Source of the DNA: SABI01 sp028532915
GTDB taxonomy: Bacteria; Spirochaetota; Spirochaetia; Sphaerochaetales; Sphaerochaetaceae
Reading direction: 5' to 3'
Assembly: GCA_963677225.1 (NCBI GenBank)
Contig: OY781923.1
Location: 186,001-250,000, forward strand
DNA: 64,000 nt
The position numbers and the translations under genes are program-made. Below the pieces are notes generated by a model. That model saw only the letters and a program-made list of their open reading frames with translations, had not been told where the DNA came from and searched no databases. This document shows, piece after piece, positions 18,892-28,087 of the stretch. How positions within the stretch are numbered: position 1 is the stretch's first letter; each line of letters starts with the position of its first letter.

Positions 18892-19683
18892 ATGAGAGTT
18901 TACATACTGCCGAGTTCCTTCAACGGAGAGAAAGAGATAACGATAAAGGGAAAGGACTTTCACTACCTTGTGAGAGTCCTGCGCCTGAAACCTCATACAC
19001 CCTTCACCGCCCGTGCGGCCGACGGGACATTCTGGACGCTGACGATCAAGAAGATAGGCCAGATGTCACTCACTGCCGAGACAAAGCGGGTGGAGGGAAA
19101 GGCCGAAAGCACCACAGATACTTTGAGCTGCTATGACGGAATCTTTCCTCCGATACATATGTATCAGGGAATGAGTAAAGGAAAGAAGATGGAAATGATC
19201 ATCAAAGCCTGCACGGAGCTGGGAATCCACAAGATATCCCCCGTCCACTCCTCCTTCTGTGTCGCAGATATCACGGCAAAAAAACAAAGCAGGATAGAAC
19301 GGTATCAGAATATCGTAAAAGAGGCCCTGCAGCAAAGCGGGTCTCCCGTCATGACGGAGGTCGGCGACCTGATCCATATCGGTGACCTGAATAAAGAGAT
19401 CGAAAATCCATCCCGCCTCCTCGTCTTTCATCAGGTGCCGCAGAAAGAATCGTCATCGTTGTTCTCGATTCTGCGCAGATTGATCGACCAGGACCCCTCG
19501 GAAAAGATATCGCTGCTTGTAGGACCGGAGGGAGGCTTCTCTGATGATGAGGTTTCAGATCTGGTCAGCCACGGAGCAAGACCTGTATTTCTTCACACCA
19601 ACATCCTGCGTACGGAGACCGCAGCCGTCGCGGCGGCCGCACTTACACAGCAGTATGTTATTGACCTTCTCTCTCATAAATAA
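18892..19683 (+). CDS. rsmE: 16S rRNA (uracil1498-N3)-methyltransferase
   Basis: SPOUT-class methyltransferase acting on U1498 of 16S rRNA. The 263-residue protein has an N-terminal PUA-like domain with FHYLVRVLRLK, then QGMSKGKKMEMIIKACTELGI, and the C-terminal SAM-binding knot LLVGPEGGFSDDE and LRTETAAVAAA. The ATG follows the ctp stop codon with no gap (TAG-ATG) and no Shine-Dalgarno, so it should be translated by coupling to ctp. Confidence 0.95.
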   Translation: MRVYILPSSFNGEKEITIKGKDFHYLVRVLRLKPHTPFTARAADGTFWTLTIKKIGQMSLTAETKRVEGKAESTTDTLSCYDGIFPPIHMYQGMSKGKKMEMIIKACTELGIHKISPVHSSFCVADITAKKQSRIERYQNIVKEALQQSGSPVMTEVGDLIHIGDLNKEIENPSRLLVFHQVPQKESSSLFSILRRLIDQDPSEKISLLVGPEGGFSDDEVSDLVSHGARPVFLHTNILRTETAAVAAAALTQQYVIDLLSHK

Positions 19684-19687
19684 GACA

Positions 19688-19716
19688 TTGCTCAACTGCA
19701 GCAGAGGCTCTTACAG
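19688..19716 (+). promoter_or_regulatory. predicted promoter of the sigma54-activator-like gene
   Basis: TTGCTC (19688-19693), 17 bp, TTACAG (19711-19716), or TACAGT one base later. The leader of ~25 nt carries AGGAG (19739-19743) before ATG 19750. Confidence 0.4.
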
Positions 19717-19749
19717 TAGATAGCACACAATAATCTGCAGGAGCCTTTT

Positions 19750-20919
19750 ATGTCTCTCTACCTTTTTACCAGAAATTCAAGACTAAGATCGAACATAAAT
19801 ACGCAACTGAAAAAAGGCTGTATCTCGGCCGCCGACAGGCATTCGCTCAACTGTATCGGAAAAAAAATTGCAGCAGACCCCCACCCTGTTCTTATTATCG
19901 ATGAATCATTCAATGAAGAGGGGATCCTTCCCTTCGTTGAATACTGCATCTCGCAGCATATACCCGGACCGAAGATATTCATTCCAAAAAGAAAGACCGA
20001 GCAGAGCGATTATGTTTACGATGGGAATCATGCGATTCTCTACAGACCATTCTCTATAGAACAGCTGCTGGTATGTGCAATCCGGTTAGGGTCTGTAGAA
20101 GCGGTCGCCGAACATATCAGCGATGAGATGAGAGAATCGATCGAAAAGAAGTACTGTAAGAACTTGTATTCCACCTTTCTGGTGGGCGATTCTGACCATA
20201 TCAGGGAGGTAAGAGAGATCATCCGGCAGATAGGAAACCGCTTTGAATATGTCCACCTGAACGGAGAGTCGGGAACGGGAAAGGAAATCGTTGCATCTCT
20301 TCTCCACTATGAAAGAAATATCAGCAGCCCCTTTGAAGCTGTGAACTGCTCGACGATCCCGCCCACACTGGCCGATGCTTTTCTGTTCGGAGCGAAAAAG
20401 GGGGCGTACACGGATTCCAAAAACGAACAGAAAGGGTGTGTGAAACGTGCTGATAACGGTATCCTCTTTCTTGATGAGATCGAGGACCTGCCTTTCGAAA
20501 TTCAGGGAAAACTTCTTAGAGTACTCGAAACCAAAAAATTCACCTCTCTGGGCAGCGATGAGATCGAAACGAGCAACTTCAGACTCATCACTGCGAGCAA
20601 CGTAGATCTCAAGCAGCTCGTATCTCTCAAACGGCTGCGTTTCGACCTCTATCACAGGATCAACAAGGTAGTGATCACGTTACTTCCTCTGAGAGAGAGA
20701 AAAGAGGATATCCTGCCGCTTATCGGGCACTTCATGAACAAAAAGCATGAGAAAAGAGAGATCGAAAAGGAAACCCTCGATTACATGCTGACCTACCACT
20801 GGCCCGGAAATGTCAGAGAGCTGTTCAATACACTCGAACAACTGCTTCTTTTCAATACTCATACCGAGACGATATCGAAGGAAAACATCGCAGTCGATTC
20901 GATCTTCAACAGAACATAG
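19750..20919 (+). CDS. sigma54-activator-type AAA+ ATPase lacking a DNA-binding domain
   Basis: A 389-residue protein. Residues ~1-115 look like a degenerate receiver-type fold (short beta strands, no clear phospho-acceptor pattern). A central AAA+ module follows: Walker A GESGTGKE (~177), VNCSTIPP, Walker B ILFLDEIEDL (~240), and HWPGNVREL near 360. The loop that contacts sigma54, normally GAFTGA, reads GAYTDS. The protein stops about 25 residues after NVREL, where a Fis-type helix-turn-helix should be. It may therefore act from solution, or on something other than sigma54-polymerase. AGGAG precedes the ATG. It is followed by the 518-bp gene-free stretch. Confidence 0.85.
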   Translation: MSLYLFTRNSRLRSNINTQLKKGCISAADRHSLNCIGKKIAADPHPVLIIDESFNEEGILPFVEYCISQHIPGPKIFIPKRKTEQSDYVYDGNHAILYRPFSIEQLLVCAIRLGSVEAVAEHISDEMRESIEKKYCKNLYSTFLVGDSDHIREVREIIRQIGNRFEYVHLNGESGTGKEIVASLLHYERNISSPFEAVNCSTIPPTLADAFLFGAKKGAYTDSKNEQKGCVKRADNGILFLDEIEDLPFEIQGKLLRVLETKKFTSLGSDEIETSNFRLITASNVDLKQLVSLKRLRFDLYHRINKVVITLLPLRERKEDILPLIGHFMNKKHEKREIEKETLDYMLTYHWPGNVRELFNTLEQLLLFNTHTETISKENIAVDSIFNRT

Positions 20920-21132
20920 AACGGAACTTGCTCCCATTTTATATTTTTCCGGTTTATCGAATAGAATTGCTCAAACATCCACGGGGAAAAATTTTTTCAG
21001 ATTTTTCTTGCATTTTCCAGTGAAGAAAATGTATTGATCAAGAATGCATTTATAAGGAAAGAGATGCAAAATTTTTACTAGCAAACAGGTCAAAATAGGA
21101 ATCTGTGCAGGTGTGAACAACTCATAACAACT

Positions 21133-21141
21133 TGTGGATAA
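21133..21141 (-). promoter_or_regulatory. perfect DnaA box 1 of the 21-kb cluster
   Basis: TGTGGATAA, the exact reverse complement of TTATCCACA, within the repeated sequence TTGTGGATAACTTGT. Confidence 0.75.
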
Positions 21142-21355
21142 CTTGTTGATTCACTGTCGATATTATCTATAAAAACAGTTATAAGAATAACAATAAAAGT
21201 TATATAATTATTACTTAAACCCGGTACCGGTAATTATCATATAATTATTTATATCATATAAAGATACATATTACGTATTGTATAGTATGCTACACCTCTC
21301 TGTAATCTGTACAAAAAGAGAGAATATCCAATCTTCTACCGCTGTATGGAAAGGT

Positions 21356-21364
21356 TGTGGATAA
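21356..21364 (-). promoter_or_regulatory. perfect DnaA box 2 of the 21-kb cluster
   Basis: TGTGGATAA in the second copy of the 15-bp repeat, same orientation, 223 bp from the first. Confidence 0.75.
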
Positions 21365-21437
21365 CTTGTGTAATTGTCTTGTATCATCTGTGGGAAACTG
21401 GATAGTGTGAAGAGAGAAATCCTTGAATATTATGAGT

Positions 21438-22730
21438 TTAGCTTTCTCTTTTTATCTTCGCTCCAATCTGCAGAAGCTTGCCGGTCAGATCCTCATAGCC
21501 TCGCTCGATCTGGTAGATGTTCTGGATGATAGAAGTCCCTTCGGCACATAGTGTCGCGATCACCAGAGCCATGCCCGCTCTCACATCGGGCGATGAAACG
21601 ATTGCAGGTTTAAGAATGTTCGGCCCCTGGATCACGGCCCGGTGTGGATCACACAGAATGATATCGGCTCCCATACGGATAAGCCAATCAATGAAGAACA
21701 TCCTTGATTCATACATCTTCTCATGAACCAGTATTGTTCCATTCATCTGAGTTGCCGCCACAGTTATGATACTCAGCAGGTCTGCCGGAAATCCGGGCCA
21801 CGGAGCATCATCTATCTTGTTGGTAAAACCGCTCACACTTTTTGATATGATTCGTTTCTGATTCTTCGGGATAATGATGGAATCCGGACCGCTTGCTTTC
21901 CAGCTCAGTCCTATCTTTCTATATCCCTGTTCGATCACCATAAGATCATCTCTGCTCACATTCTTCAGTTCAATTTCACTTGCGGTAGCACCGGCCAGAC
22001 CTATGAAAGAACCGATCTCCATATAATCGGGTCCGATAGAAAAATCACATCCATGCAGTTTCTCAACACCTTCGACGGACAGCACATTGGAACCTATCCC
22101 GGAAATCTTCGCTCCCATGCAGTTGAGCATCCTGCACAGATCCTGGACATGAGGTTCGCAGGCGGCATGGACGATAGTAGTGCTCCCTCTGGCCATAGAG
22201 GCGATCATGATGACATTCTCGGTAGTGGTCACTGAGGCTTCATTCAAAAATATTCTGTTTCCGACAAGTTCGTCAGATTGAACGATAAGGTATCCGTCAT
22301 CATTTACATGACAGGATGCTGAAAAGAGTTCCAGAGCATCAATGAGAGTATCTATTCTTCTGAACCCTATCACATCACCGCCGGGAGGCGGAAGCACGAG
22401 GCTCTTCGCCCTGGTGAGCAAAGGCCCTACCAGAAGAAGGGAAGCCCTTATTGATTCAACATGAGAGGGAGAAAGATAAATTGAAGACCAGTCGCATCCA
22501 AAGCTGTCGATCTCGCAGGTATGATCATCATGCAGTTTCACATCCACGTTGATAGACCGCAGCAGTTCTGATAGAACCTTGATATCTTCGATCAGAGGTA
22601 TGTTGCGAAGTATGATTCTCTCATCGCTAAGCAATGCTGCGGTCATAGCTGCCAGAGCCCCGTTCTTGTTTCCGCTTATGGTGATCTGTCCTTCTAGAGG
22701 TGTTCCCCCTTCAATCACGTAACTTTCCAT
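21438..22730 (-). CDS. murA: UDP-N-acetylglucosamine 1-carboxyvinyltransferase, Asp variant
   Basis: First committed step of peptidoglycan precursor synthesis (PEP + UDP-GlcNAc) in the cytoplasm. The 430-residue product has the EPSP-synthase-like double fold: GNKNGALAAM near the N-terminus, PPPGGDVIGFRRID around residue 120, and RAGMALVIATLCAEG near 390. In the active-site loop the usual cysteine of LPGGC is aspartate (PPGGD). I place the start at ATG 22730 (MESYVIEGG), because it follows a TTGTCA-17-TACGAT promoter by 6 bp and matches the family N-terminus; the frame is open to 22781. Head-to-head with the PfkB-family kinase gene. Confidence 0.95.
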   Translation of the reverse strand: MESYVIEGGTPLEGQITISGNKNGALAAMTAALLSDERIILRNIPLIEDIKVLSELLRSINVDVKLHDDHTCEIDSFGCDWSSIYLSPSHVESIRASLLLVGPLLTRAKSLVLPPPGGDVIGFRRIDTLIDALELFSASCHVNDDGYLIVQSDELVGNRIFLNEASVTTTENVIMIASMARGSTTIVHAACEPHVQDLCRMLNCMGAKISGIGSNVLSVEGVEKLHGCDFSIGPDYMEIGSFIGLAGATASEIELKNVSRDDLMVIEQGYRKIGLSWKASGPDSIIIPKNQKRIISKSVSGFTNKIDDAPWPGFPADLLSIITVAATQMNGTILVHEKMYESRMFFIDWLIRMGADIILCDPHRAVIQGPNILKPAIVSSPDVRAGMALVIATLCAEGTSIIQNIYQIERGYEDLTGKLLQIGAKIKRES

Positions 22731-22736
22731 TATTCT

Positions 22737-22765
22737 ATCGTACTCGGGAACAAACCTTTTGACAA
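22737..22765 (-). promoter_or_regulatory. predicted leaderless promoter of murA
   Basis: Minus strand TTGTCA (22765-22760), 17 bp, TACGAT (22742-22737), then 6 bp to ATG 22730. Confidence 0.6.
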
Positions 22766-22770
22766 TCAGG

Positions 22771-22799
22771 TTGTTTATCATCGCAAAGCAAAGTAAAAT
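22771..22799 (+). promoter_or_regulatory. predicted leaderless promoter of the PfkB-family kinase gene
   Basis: TTGTTT (22771-22776), 17 bp, TAAAAT (22794-22799), then 6 bp to ATG 22806. Its -35 box is only 5 bp from the -35 box of the divergent murA promoter. Confidence 0.6.
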
Positions 22800-22805
22800 A
22801 GCTCT

Positions 22806-23813
22806 ATGGCAAATGACACGTTACGGGTATACGGAGTAGGAAATCCCCTCATAGATATAATCACCTTCATAGAAGAAGTAAAACTGGAACGCCTGGGAAT
22901 CCATAAAGGTGCCATGCATCTGATAAACATCGAGCGCAGAGAAGAGCTTCTGAAAATCATAAGCGATATGGAAGTTGAATACTCCTGCGGAGGTTCCTGT
23001 CCTAATACGATACTTACACTCGCATCTCTCGGCGTGGGGACAACTCTCGCAGGGAAGGTTGGTAAAGATGAATTCGGAAGAATCTATAAAGAGAAAGTTA
23101 CCGGACACCATGTCAACGATGAGATTACCGTATGCGATGAGGCGACAGGGTCTTCGATCATATTCATCACCGAGGATTCAGAGAGAACCATGAACACATA
23201 TCTGGGAGCAAACCGTTTCTACAACAGAGAGGATATTGTCGCCTCTTCTATTGCCGATGCCGATTTCTTCCATTTTACGGGATATATGTATGATACACCT
23301 TCGCAGAAGGAAGCCGTTCATATTGCTTTGGATATTGCCAAAAAAGCCGGGACGACGATAACCTTCGATATCGCAGATATCTTTGCAGTGGGAAGAAACA
23401 GAGATGATTTTCTCCGTCTGATAGAAACCTATGCGGATGTGGTGTTTGCAAACAGCGAAGAAGCGAGAATCATCTTCAATCATTATGACCCGTTTGAATG
23501 CTGTAAATCGATGGGTAAACTGTGCACCACGGCAATAGTAAAGAACGGAAAACTCGGTTCTTTCATCTCCCATAACCGGAAAATCCATAATATACCGGTT
23601 GAAGGCCCGAGCACGCCGGTAGATACGACCGGAGCAGGTGATATCTATGCTGCAGGATTCTTATTCGGATTATGTAATCATCTGGGCATCGAAGAATCCG
23701 GATATATCGCTTCCTATCTTGCAGGAGAGATCATACAGCAAAGAGGAGCGCAGTTCTCGAAAGAGAAAGCGCTCCTGATAAAATCGATGCTGGAAAATAA
23801 ATTTGATCTATAA
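22806..23813 (+). CDS. PfkB-family carbohydrate/nucleoside kinase (adenosine kinase-like)
   Basis: A 335-residue ribokinase-fold kinase. It has GVGNPLIDI at the N-terminus, [16 protein letters not shown] (~57), [14 protein letters not shown] (the NxxE magnesium motif, ~218) and the PfkB signature [13 protein letters not shown] with the catalytic Asp (~278). The N-terminal layout resembles adenosine kinase-type members, but sugar substrates cannot be excluded. The stop codon overlaps the end of the convergent metK by 6 bp. Confidence 0.88.
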   Translation: MANDTLRVYGVGNPLIDIITFIEEVKLERLGIHKGAMHLINIERREELLKIISDMEVEYSCGGSCPNTILTLASLGVGTTLAGKVGKDEFGRIYKEKVTGHHVNDEITVCDEATGSSIIFITEDSERTMNTYLGANRFYNREDIVASSIADADFFHFTGYMYDTPSQKEAVHIALDIAKKAGTTITFDIADIFAVGRNRDDFLRLIETYADVVFANSEEARIIFNHYDPFECCKSMGKLCTTAIVKNGKLGSFISHNRKIHNIPVEGPSTPVDTTGAGDIYAAGFLFGLCNHLGIEESGYIASYLAGEIIQQRGAQFSKEKALLIKSMLENKFDL

Positions 23814-24953
23814 TGTGCGAGGTTTGGGAAGTATCGTCTCCCAGGGAACACCATCCTTGCCGAAATGACCGTAATTCATATTATCTCTGTAGATGGGTCT
23901 GCGCAGATCAAGATGCCCGATTATTCCTTTCGGTGAAAAATCGAACTCTTTATAGATAATCTTCTCAATTTCACTATCGGGAATAAGGCCGGTATTGAAC
24001 GTATCGACTGAAATAGAAACAGGATCTGCAACACCTATAGCATAGGAGAGCTGAATCTCGACTCTTTTACACAATCCCCAGGCAACCAGATTCTTTGCAA
24101 CGAATCGGGCCATATAGCATGCGGAGCGGTCTACCTTCGACGGATCTTTTCCGCTGAATGCCCCTCCACCGTGCCGGGCCATTCCGCCGTAGGTATCCAC
24201 GATGATCTTTCTGCCCGTGAGTCCTGTATCTGCTGCAGGACCGCCGTCAACGAACCTTCCTGTCGGATTGATATGATAAACCGTTGCATCAGAAAGAAGA
24301 CCCGTGTCCTTCAGAACATATTCGATTATTTCCTTTTTGATGAATTTTTTCAGATCTTCATTGGAAATCTTACTGGAATGCTGATGAGAAAGAACGACAG
24401 TATCAATTGCTACCGGACGGTCGTTCTCATACTGCAGAGTAACCTGAGCTTTTGAATCGGGACGCATCCATTGAATGCCTTCAACCTTTCTCAGATGAGC
24501 AGCACGCTTTAAGAGCATATGAGAATACATGACAGGAGCCGGCATCAACTCGGGTGTTTCATCACAGGCATAACCGAACATCAGCCCCTGATCTCCTGCG
24601 CCCTGACTGCCGGAAAAAGAGGTTTTTTCATCGACGCCGAGTGCGATGTCAGGAGACTGGGTATGAAGCAGCTGCTTCACCTGAAGAGAGTCTGCACTGA
24701 ATCCGAGAGACGGATCGTCGTAGCCGATCGACCGGACAACTTCCCTCACGATCTTTTCCGTATCAAAGGATGCTGTTGTAGTGATTTCTCCTCCGACAAG
24801 GACGAAATCCGTGGTCGCGAATGTCTCACACGCGACCCGGGAATTTTTGTCAACATCAAGGCAGGCATCTAAGATAGCATCAGATATCTGATCGCATACC
24901 TTATCCGGGTGTCCTTCACTAACCGATTCACTGGTAAATAAGTGTTTTTTCAT
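23808..24953 (-). CDS. metK: S-adenosylmethionine synthetase
   Basis: Makes AdoMet from methionine and ATP. The 381-residue protein has [29 protein letters not shown] (~115) and [16 protein letters not shown] (~260), the three standard signatures. It starts 17 bp after the jag stop with AGGG upstream and is probably the last gene of the leftward dnaA-to-jag train. No SAM-type riboswitch is visible in the short spacer. Confidence 0.97.
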   Translation of the reverse strand: MKKHLFTSESVSEGHPDKVCDQISDAILDACLDVDKNSRVACETFATTDFVLVGGEITTTASFDTEKIVREVVRSIGYDDPSLGFSADSLQVKQLLHTQSPDIALGVDEKTSFSGSQGAGDQGLMFGYACDETPELMPAPVMYSHMLLKRAAHLRKVEGIQWMRPDSKAQVTLQYENDRPVAIDTVVLSHQHSSKISNEDLKKFIKKEIIEYVLKDTGLLSDATVYHINPTGRFVDGGPAADTGLTGRKIIVDTYGGMARHGGGAFSGKDPSKVDRSACYMARFVAKNLVAWGLCKRVEIQLSYAIGVADPVSISVDTFNTGLIPDSEIEKIIYKEFDFSPKGIIGHLDLRRPIYRDNMNYGHFGKDGVPWETILPKPRTL

Positions 24954-24970
24954 TTGATGTAGCCCTATGT

Positions 24971-25645
24971 TTATTGGCGAAGAGGCGGCAGAGTATCGTC
25001 AACCAGGATCCTGACCTGTTTGAACAGACCATCACCCTCGCTCTTGGTTTCTATTCCATCAATGTCATTTAAGGCAGTATGTATCAATCGTCTTTCGAAA
25101 GGATTCATCGGTTCGAGCAGCTGACTCTTTCCGTTCTTCTTAACATTCTGAGCAGTCTTATAAGCCAGACGGACTATGAATTCCTCATGGCGCATCCTGT
25201 AGTTCTCGCTGTCCACGACAACTTTCACATGAGAAAGAAGCTGTCCGGCATATACATTCACAATAAGCTGAATTGCATCAAGATTCTTTCCCTTCTTTCC
25301 GATGATGATGGCAGAATGCTCAGAAACGATATTCAGACCGATCTTCCCGTTTCTGCGGAAATTGATTTCCACAGTGCCGGGGTATCCCATCTTTAAAAGA
25401 AGAGTCGACAGAAATTCGACTATCTTCTCTTCGAAATCTTCATCGAATGAAGTCTCCTCTTCTTTTTTCTTTTCCTCTTTCTGCTGTCGGACATGGACCC
25501 GGATCTTCACGTTCCCTTTTTTAAAAAGAGAACGCTTTCCGGTGTCTACTACTTCAATATCAATATCTTCCTGAACCAGCTGAAGCTCTTCCATCGCCTT
25601 GGCGATCGCTTCCTGTTCGGTTTTTCCTTCAAATTCTCTGACCAT
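24971..25645 (-). CDS. jag: RNA-binding protein Jag/KhpB
   Basis: A 224-residue RNA-binding protein with the Jag-N domain (residues 1-52, [17 protein letters not shown]), a lysine/glutamate-rich linker, a KH domain with [13 protein letters not shown] (~112-125) and a C-terminal R3H domain ([12 protein letters not shown]). KhpB proteins bind many RNAs and affect cell elongation in other bacteria. It lies 22 bp after yidC with AGGAG upstream of the ATG, the conserved yidC-jag order. Confidence 0.95.
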   Translation of the reverse strand: MVREFEGKTEQEAIAKAMEELQLVQEDIDIEVVDTGKRSLFKKGNVKIRVHVRQQKEEKKKEEETSFDEDFEEKIVEFLSTLLLKMGYPGTVEINFRRNGKIGLNIVSEHSAIIIGKKGKNLDAIQLIVNVYAGQLLSHVKVVVDSENYRMRHEEFIVRLAYKTAQNVKKNGKSQLLEPMNPFERRLIHTALNDIDGIETKSEGDGLFKQVRILVDDTLPPLRQ

Positions 25646-25667
25646 AGGTATCTTCTCCTAATCTCAA

Positions 25668-27467
25668 TTATTTCTTTTTCTTCGTCTTCTTCTGAACAGG
25701 AGCGATGACCGGACCTTCAGCAGCTTTCTTCTGTCTTCGTTTATTCACAAAAATCTGCTGCCCGATTGAGATCACATTCATGACCATCCAGTAAAGTAAG
25801 AGTCCTGAAGGTGCATTATATAAGATAAAGAAGAACATAATCGGCATACCGAATTTCATAAACTTCCCGGTCATTCCCGACTGGGGAGTTCCCGCCTGAC
25901 TGATACTGAACGAGAAGATCATCGATGTTCCGTACAGGATGGGGAGAAGACGAATATCACTTCCGATAAGAGGAAGACTCAAGGGTGCAAAGTTGATGAT
26001 CGATTCAGGTAATGAAAGATCACTGATCCAACCCGGAATGAAAACCGCACCACGTAATTCAAAGTGTTTGTTCAACAATCCGTAAAGAGCAATGAAGATC
26101 GGGAACTGGAACAGCATAGGAAGACATCCGCCTAAGGGGTTGATCTTCTCCCGTTTATACAATTCACTCATCTCGGCGTTCAGCTTCGTGGGATTGTCTT
26201 TATATTTAACTTTCAGCTCTTCCATCTGGGGATTGAGAGCCTGCATCTTGGAAGTCGATTCCATACTTTTTCTGCTGAAAGGCTGCAGGGCAACTTTAAT
26301 AAGAATTGTAAGGAGTATGATAGCTACACCATAGTTGGGAATCAGTGAATAGAAGAAACTGAGCAGCCATTTGAGGATATTTTCAAGCCATCCCAGCCAT
26401 GAACTGCTGTCCAGAGCCTTCTCAAGGTTCAGATCTGATAATCCGAACCCGTTGTCGGCGGCATCATTGTAGATACTCATCTCGCTTTTCAGCTGAGGCC
26501 CTACGTAAAATCTGAACGTATCGGAGCTCATGGAAGCCTTGTATGCAGGTCTGGAGTAGTACATGTGAGATTCGAGAGGTATTGAGGTATTCTCCGTTTC
26601 CGTCAAGGTAATGGTGTACCGGGATGCATCAGGAATCGCTATAACAGAAAAGTATTTACCTGCCAGGGCGGTCCATGTCACAAATTCATCTGTCGTATAA
26701 ACCCCGTTCTTCAGCTTAGCAGTGCTTTTTTTGCCGTCCTTCTCTATATAGAATCTTCTATAGGTATAATTTCCATCCGGAGTTGTATCGAATGAAGGTC
26801 CAAGCTGCGGTGCAAATCCGAGAGTATAGGCATATCCATTATAATTGAGCGGAATTGCCTCATTTTCGCTGTTGAGCATCTCGATCTCGATTTCAAACAG
26901 ATAATCATTCTCACCAAAACGGTAGGTCTTCGTAATAGTGAAAGTGCTGTCTTCTCTTTCCCCGTTATCATCGATCATTGCAAACTGTTGGGTGAATACC
27001 ACTTCGTTACCGTTGATCGAATAATCGAATACTGCGTCGATAGGTTCGGTAGTTCCGTTTCCTGCATACATATTGAACGCATTGATGGAAGTCCCGTCAT
27101 TGAAGATCATTTCTACGGGCTCACCATCATCGAGATGGTCCTTCAGTTTCAATGAAGATATCGCAGCACCTTCAGGTTCGAATTCTATGGTAAAAACACC
27201 GGTCTCGTATGTGAAAGAATCGTCTGATGCAGCCTCTTTGACCGGGACGAACGATCCCGGGATTCCGGAATCCCAATCTACGTCCGAAATATTATATGAT
27301 GTTGCTGTATCACCGGTTTCTTCCTCCGCTGTACCGGTCGTCATCACAGTACTGGCTGTCTCGACCTGAGTGACAGGTTCAGGGGGAAAAAATGTTGTCT
27401 GAATAGTCAGACCTACAACTATGACAATTACCGAAAGGACAATAGCGATTATGGTATTTTTATCCAT
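25668..27467 (-). CDS. yidC: membrane protein insertase YidC
   Basis: Inserts membrane proteins alone or with SecYEG. The 599-residue protein has an N-terminal membrane anchor (8-27), a large periplasmic beta domain (~60-360) as in Gram-negative YidC, and five C-terminal helices starting with SLIPNYGVAIILLTILIK; the conserved NPLGGCLPMLFQFPIF and a lysine-rich tail (KKTKKKK) for ribosome contact are present. ATG 27467 has AGGAG just upstream. A GTG two codons earlier is less likely. Confidence 0.96.
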   Translation of the reverse strand: MDKNTIIAIVLSVIVIVVGLTIQTTFFPPEPVTQVETASTVMTTGTAEEETGDTATSYNISDVDWDSGIPGSFVPVKEAASDDSFTYETGVFTIEFEPEGAAISSLKLKDHLDDGEPVEMIFNDGTSINAFNMYAGNGTTEPIDAVFDYSINGNEVVFTQQFAMIDDNGEREDSTFTITKTYRFGENDYLFEIEIEMLNSENEAIPLNYNGYAYTLGFAPQLGPSFDTTPDGNYTYRRFYIEKDGKKSTAKLKNGVYTTDEFVTWTALAGKYFSVIAIPDASRYTITLTETENTSIPLESHMYYSRPAYKASMSSDTFRFYVGPQLKSEMSIYNDAADNGFGLSDLNLEKALDSSSWLGWLENILKWLLSFFYSLIPNYGVAIILLTILIKVALQPFSRKSMESTSKMQALNPQMEELKVKYKDNPTKLNAEMSELYKREKINPLGGCLPMLFQFPIFIALYGLLNKHFELRGAVFIPGWISDLSLPESIINFAPLSLPLIGSDIRLLPILYGTSMIFSFSISQAGTPQSGMTGKFMKFGMPIMFFFILYNAPSGLLLYWMVMNVISIGQQIFVNKRRQKKAAEGPVIAPVQKKTKKKK

Positions 27468-27527
27468 ATACACTCCTAATTTTATGTGATTGAAAAAAGT
27501 GAAAGAGAAAACACAGAAACAAGCTCT

Positions 27528-27878
27528 CTAATCTTGCTGATAAAGATGAGCCTGTTTAAATAAACGAGTCAATTCTTTTTTTTGTTGTTCATGAGATACT
27601 GCCTTTCTGGGGTACACCACGAATGCAAAATCAAAACCAGTATTAAAGCTATGCTTTTCATTTCGCCATATCTCTTTAATCTGGCGTCTGATCGTATTTC
27701 TCTGTACGGCATTTCCGTAATGCTTTACAGGAATCACTATGATACGGTTTATAGGAAGACCGTTTCTTGCGATACGGAGTCTTACACCGTAGCAGGAATA
27801 GACCTTCCCCTGTTTAAAAATCGCATCTATCTCTGGTTTCTTTTTGACAATTTCTCGTTTAGTAAGGCTTTTTCTCAT
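27528..27878 (-). CDS. rnpA: ribonuclease P protein component
   Basis: Protein subunit of RNase P, which removes tRNA 5' leaders. The 116-residue basic protein has the family RNxxRRxxKE helix ([10 protein letters not shown], ~60) and an [10 protein letters not shown] strand. Its ATG at 27878 lies inside the rpmH reading frame, overlapping it by 20 bp, and no Shine-Dalgarno is seen, so translation is presumably coupled to rpmH. Confidence 0.93.
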   Translation of the reverse strand: MRKSLTKREIVKKKPEIDAIFKQGKVYSCYGVRLRIARNGLPINRIIVIPVKHYGNAVQRNTIRRQIKEIWRNEKHSFNTGFDFAFVVYPRKAVSHEQQKKELTRLFKQAHLYQQD

Positions 27879-28014
27879 CACAGACGCTTAATTTTTTTCG
27901 CCCTTTAGCTCTTCGACGAGCCAATACAAGTCGACCACCTTTTGTTGCCATTCTTGCACGGAATCCGAATTTTCTATTGCGCTTTGTTCTGCTTGGCTGG
28001 TACGTTCTTTTCAT
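27859..28014 (-). CDS. rpmH: 50S ribosomal protein L34 with short C-terminal extension
   Basis: A 51-residue basic protein reading [18 protein letters not shown] at the start, then RMATKGGR and a lysine/arginine-rich end. Residues 1-44 end with KKLSV, where L34 normally terminates; seven more residues (CDEKKPY) arise because the frame runs into rnpA. GGAG lies about 9 bp before the ATG. It heads the rpmH-rnpA-yidC-jag run. Confidence 0.96.
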   Translation of the reverse strand: MKRTYQPSRTKRNRKFGFRARMATKGGRLVLARRRAKGRKKLSVCDEKKPY

Positions 28015-28065
28015 AGGAAAAATCTCCAAAAATTATCGCTTTACGCGGGATTTATCTTAAATTAT

Positions 28066-28079
28066 GGGAACAAGTTCCC
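28066..28079. promoter_or_regulatory. perfect inverted repeat in the rpmH leader
   Basis: GGGAACAAGTTCCC, a 6-2-6 inverted repeat located just after the predicted rpmH transcription start. It could be an operator or a small leader hairpin. It does not fit the GAAC-N4-GTTC LexA spacing. No factor is assigned. Confidence 0.4.
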
Positions 28080-28087
28080 GAAAGGGC

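Larger units (their letters stand above)
20920..21437. other. 518-bp gene-free, AT-rich region with two perfect DnaA boxes
   Basis: No open frame worth calling, no recognisable RNA gene. Between two copies of a 15-bp direct repeat (TTGTGGATAACTTGT at 21132-21146 and 21355-21369) lies a strongly AT-rich tract with many TTATA/ATAAT runs and a 10-bp palindrome CCGGTACCGG. This is the sequence layout of a replication-origin unwinding region or of a DnaA-titration site. The neighbours on either side end here (+ gene ends 20919, murA ends 21438), so it is not needed as a promoter region for an adjacent gene. Confidence 0.6.

Noticed and set aside
20920..21437. A structured RNA gene (6S, 4.5S, tmRNA or RNase P RNA)
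   Set aside because: None of the conserved cores of these RNAs is visible, and the stretch is too AT-rich for a stable structured RNA.
24954..24970. Possible SAM riboswitch upstream of metK
   Set aside because: The spacer to jag is 17 bp, too short, and metK appears to be read with jag.
28066..28079. LexA (SOS) box in the rpmH leader
   Set aside because: The GAAC/GTTC arms are 2 bp apart rather than 4, so the known Bacillus-type LexA site is not matched.
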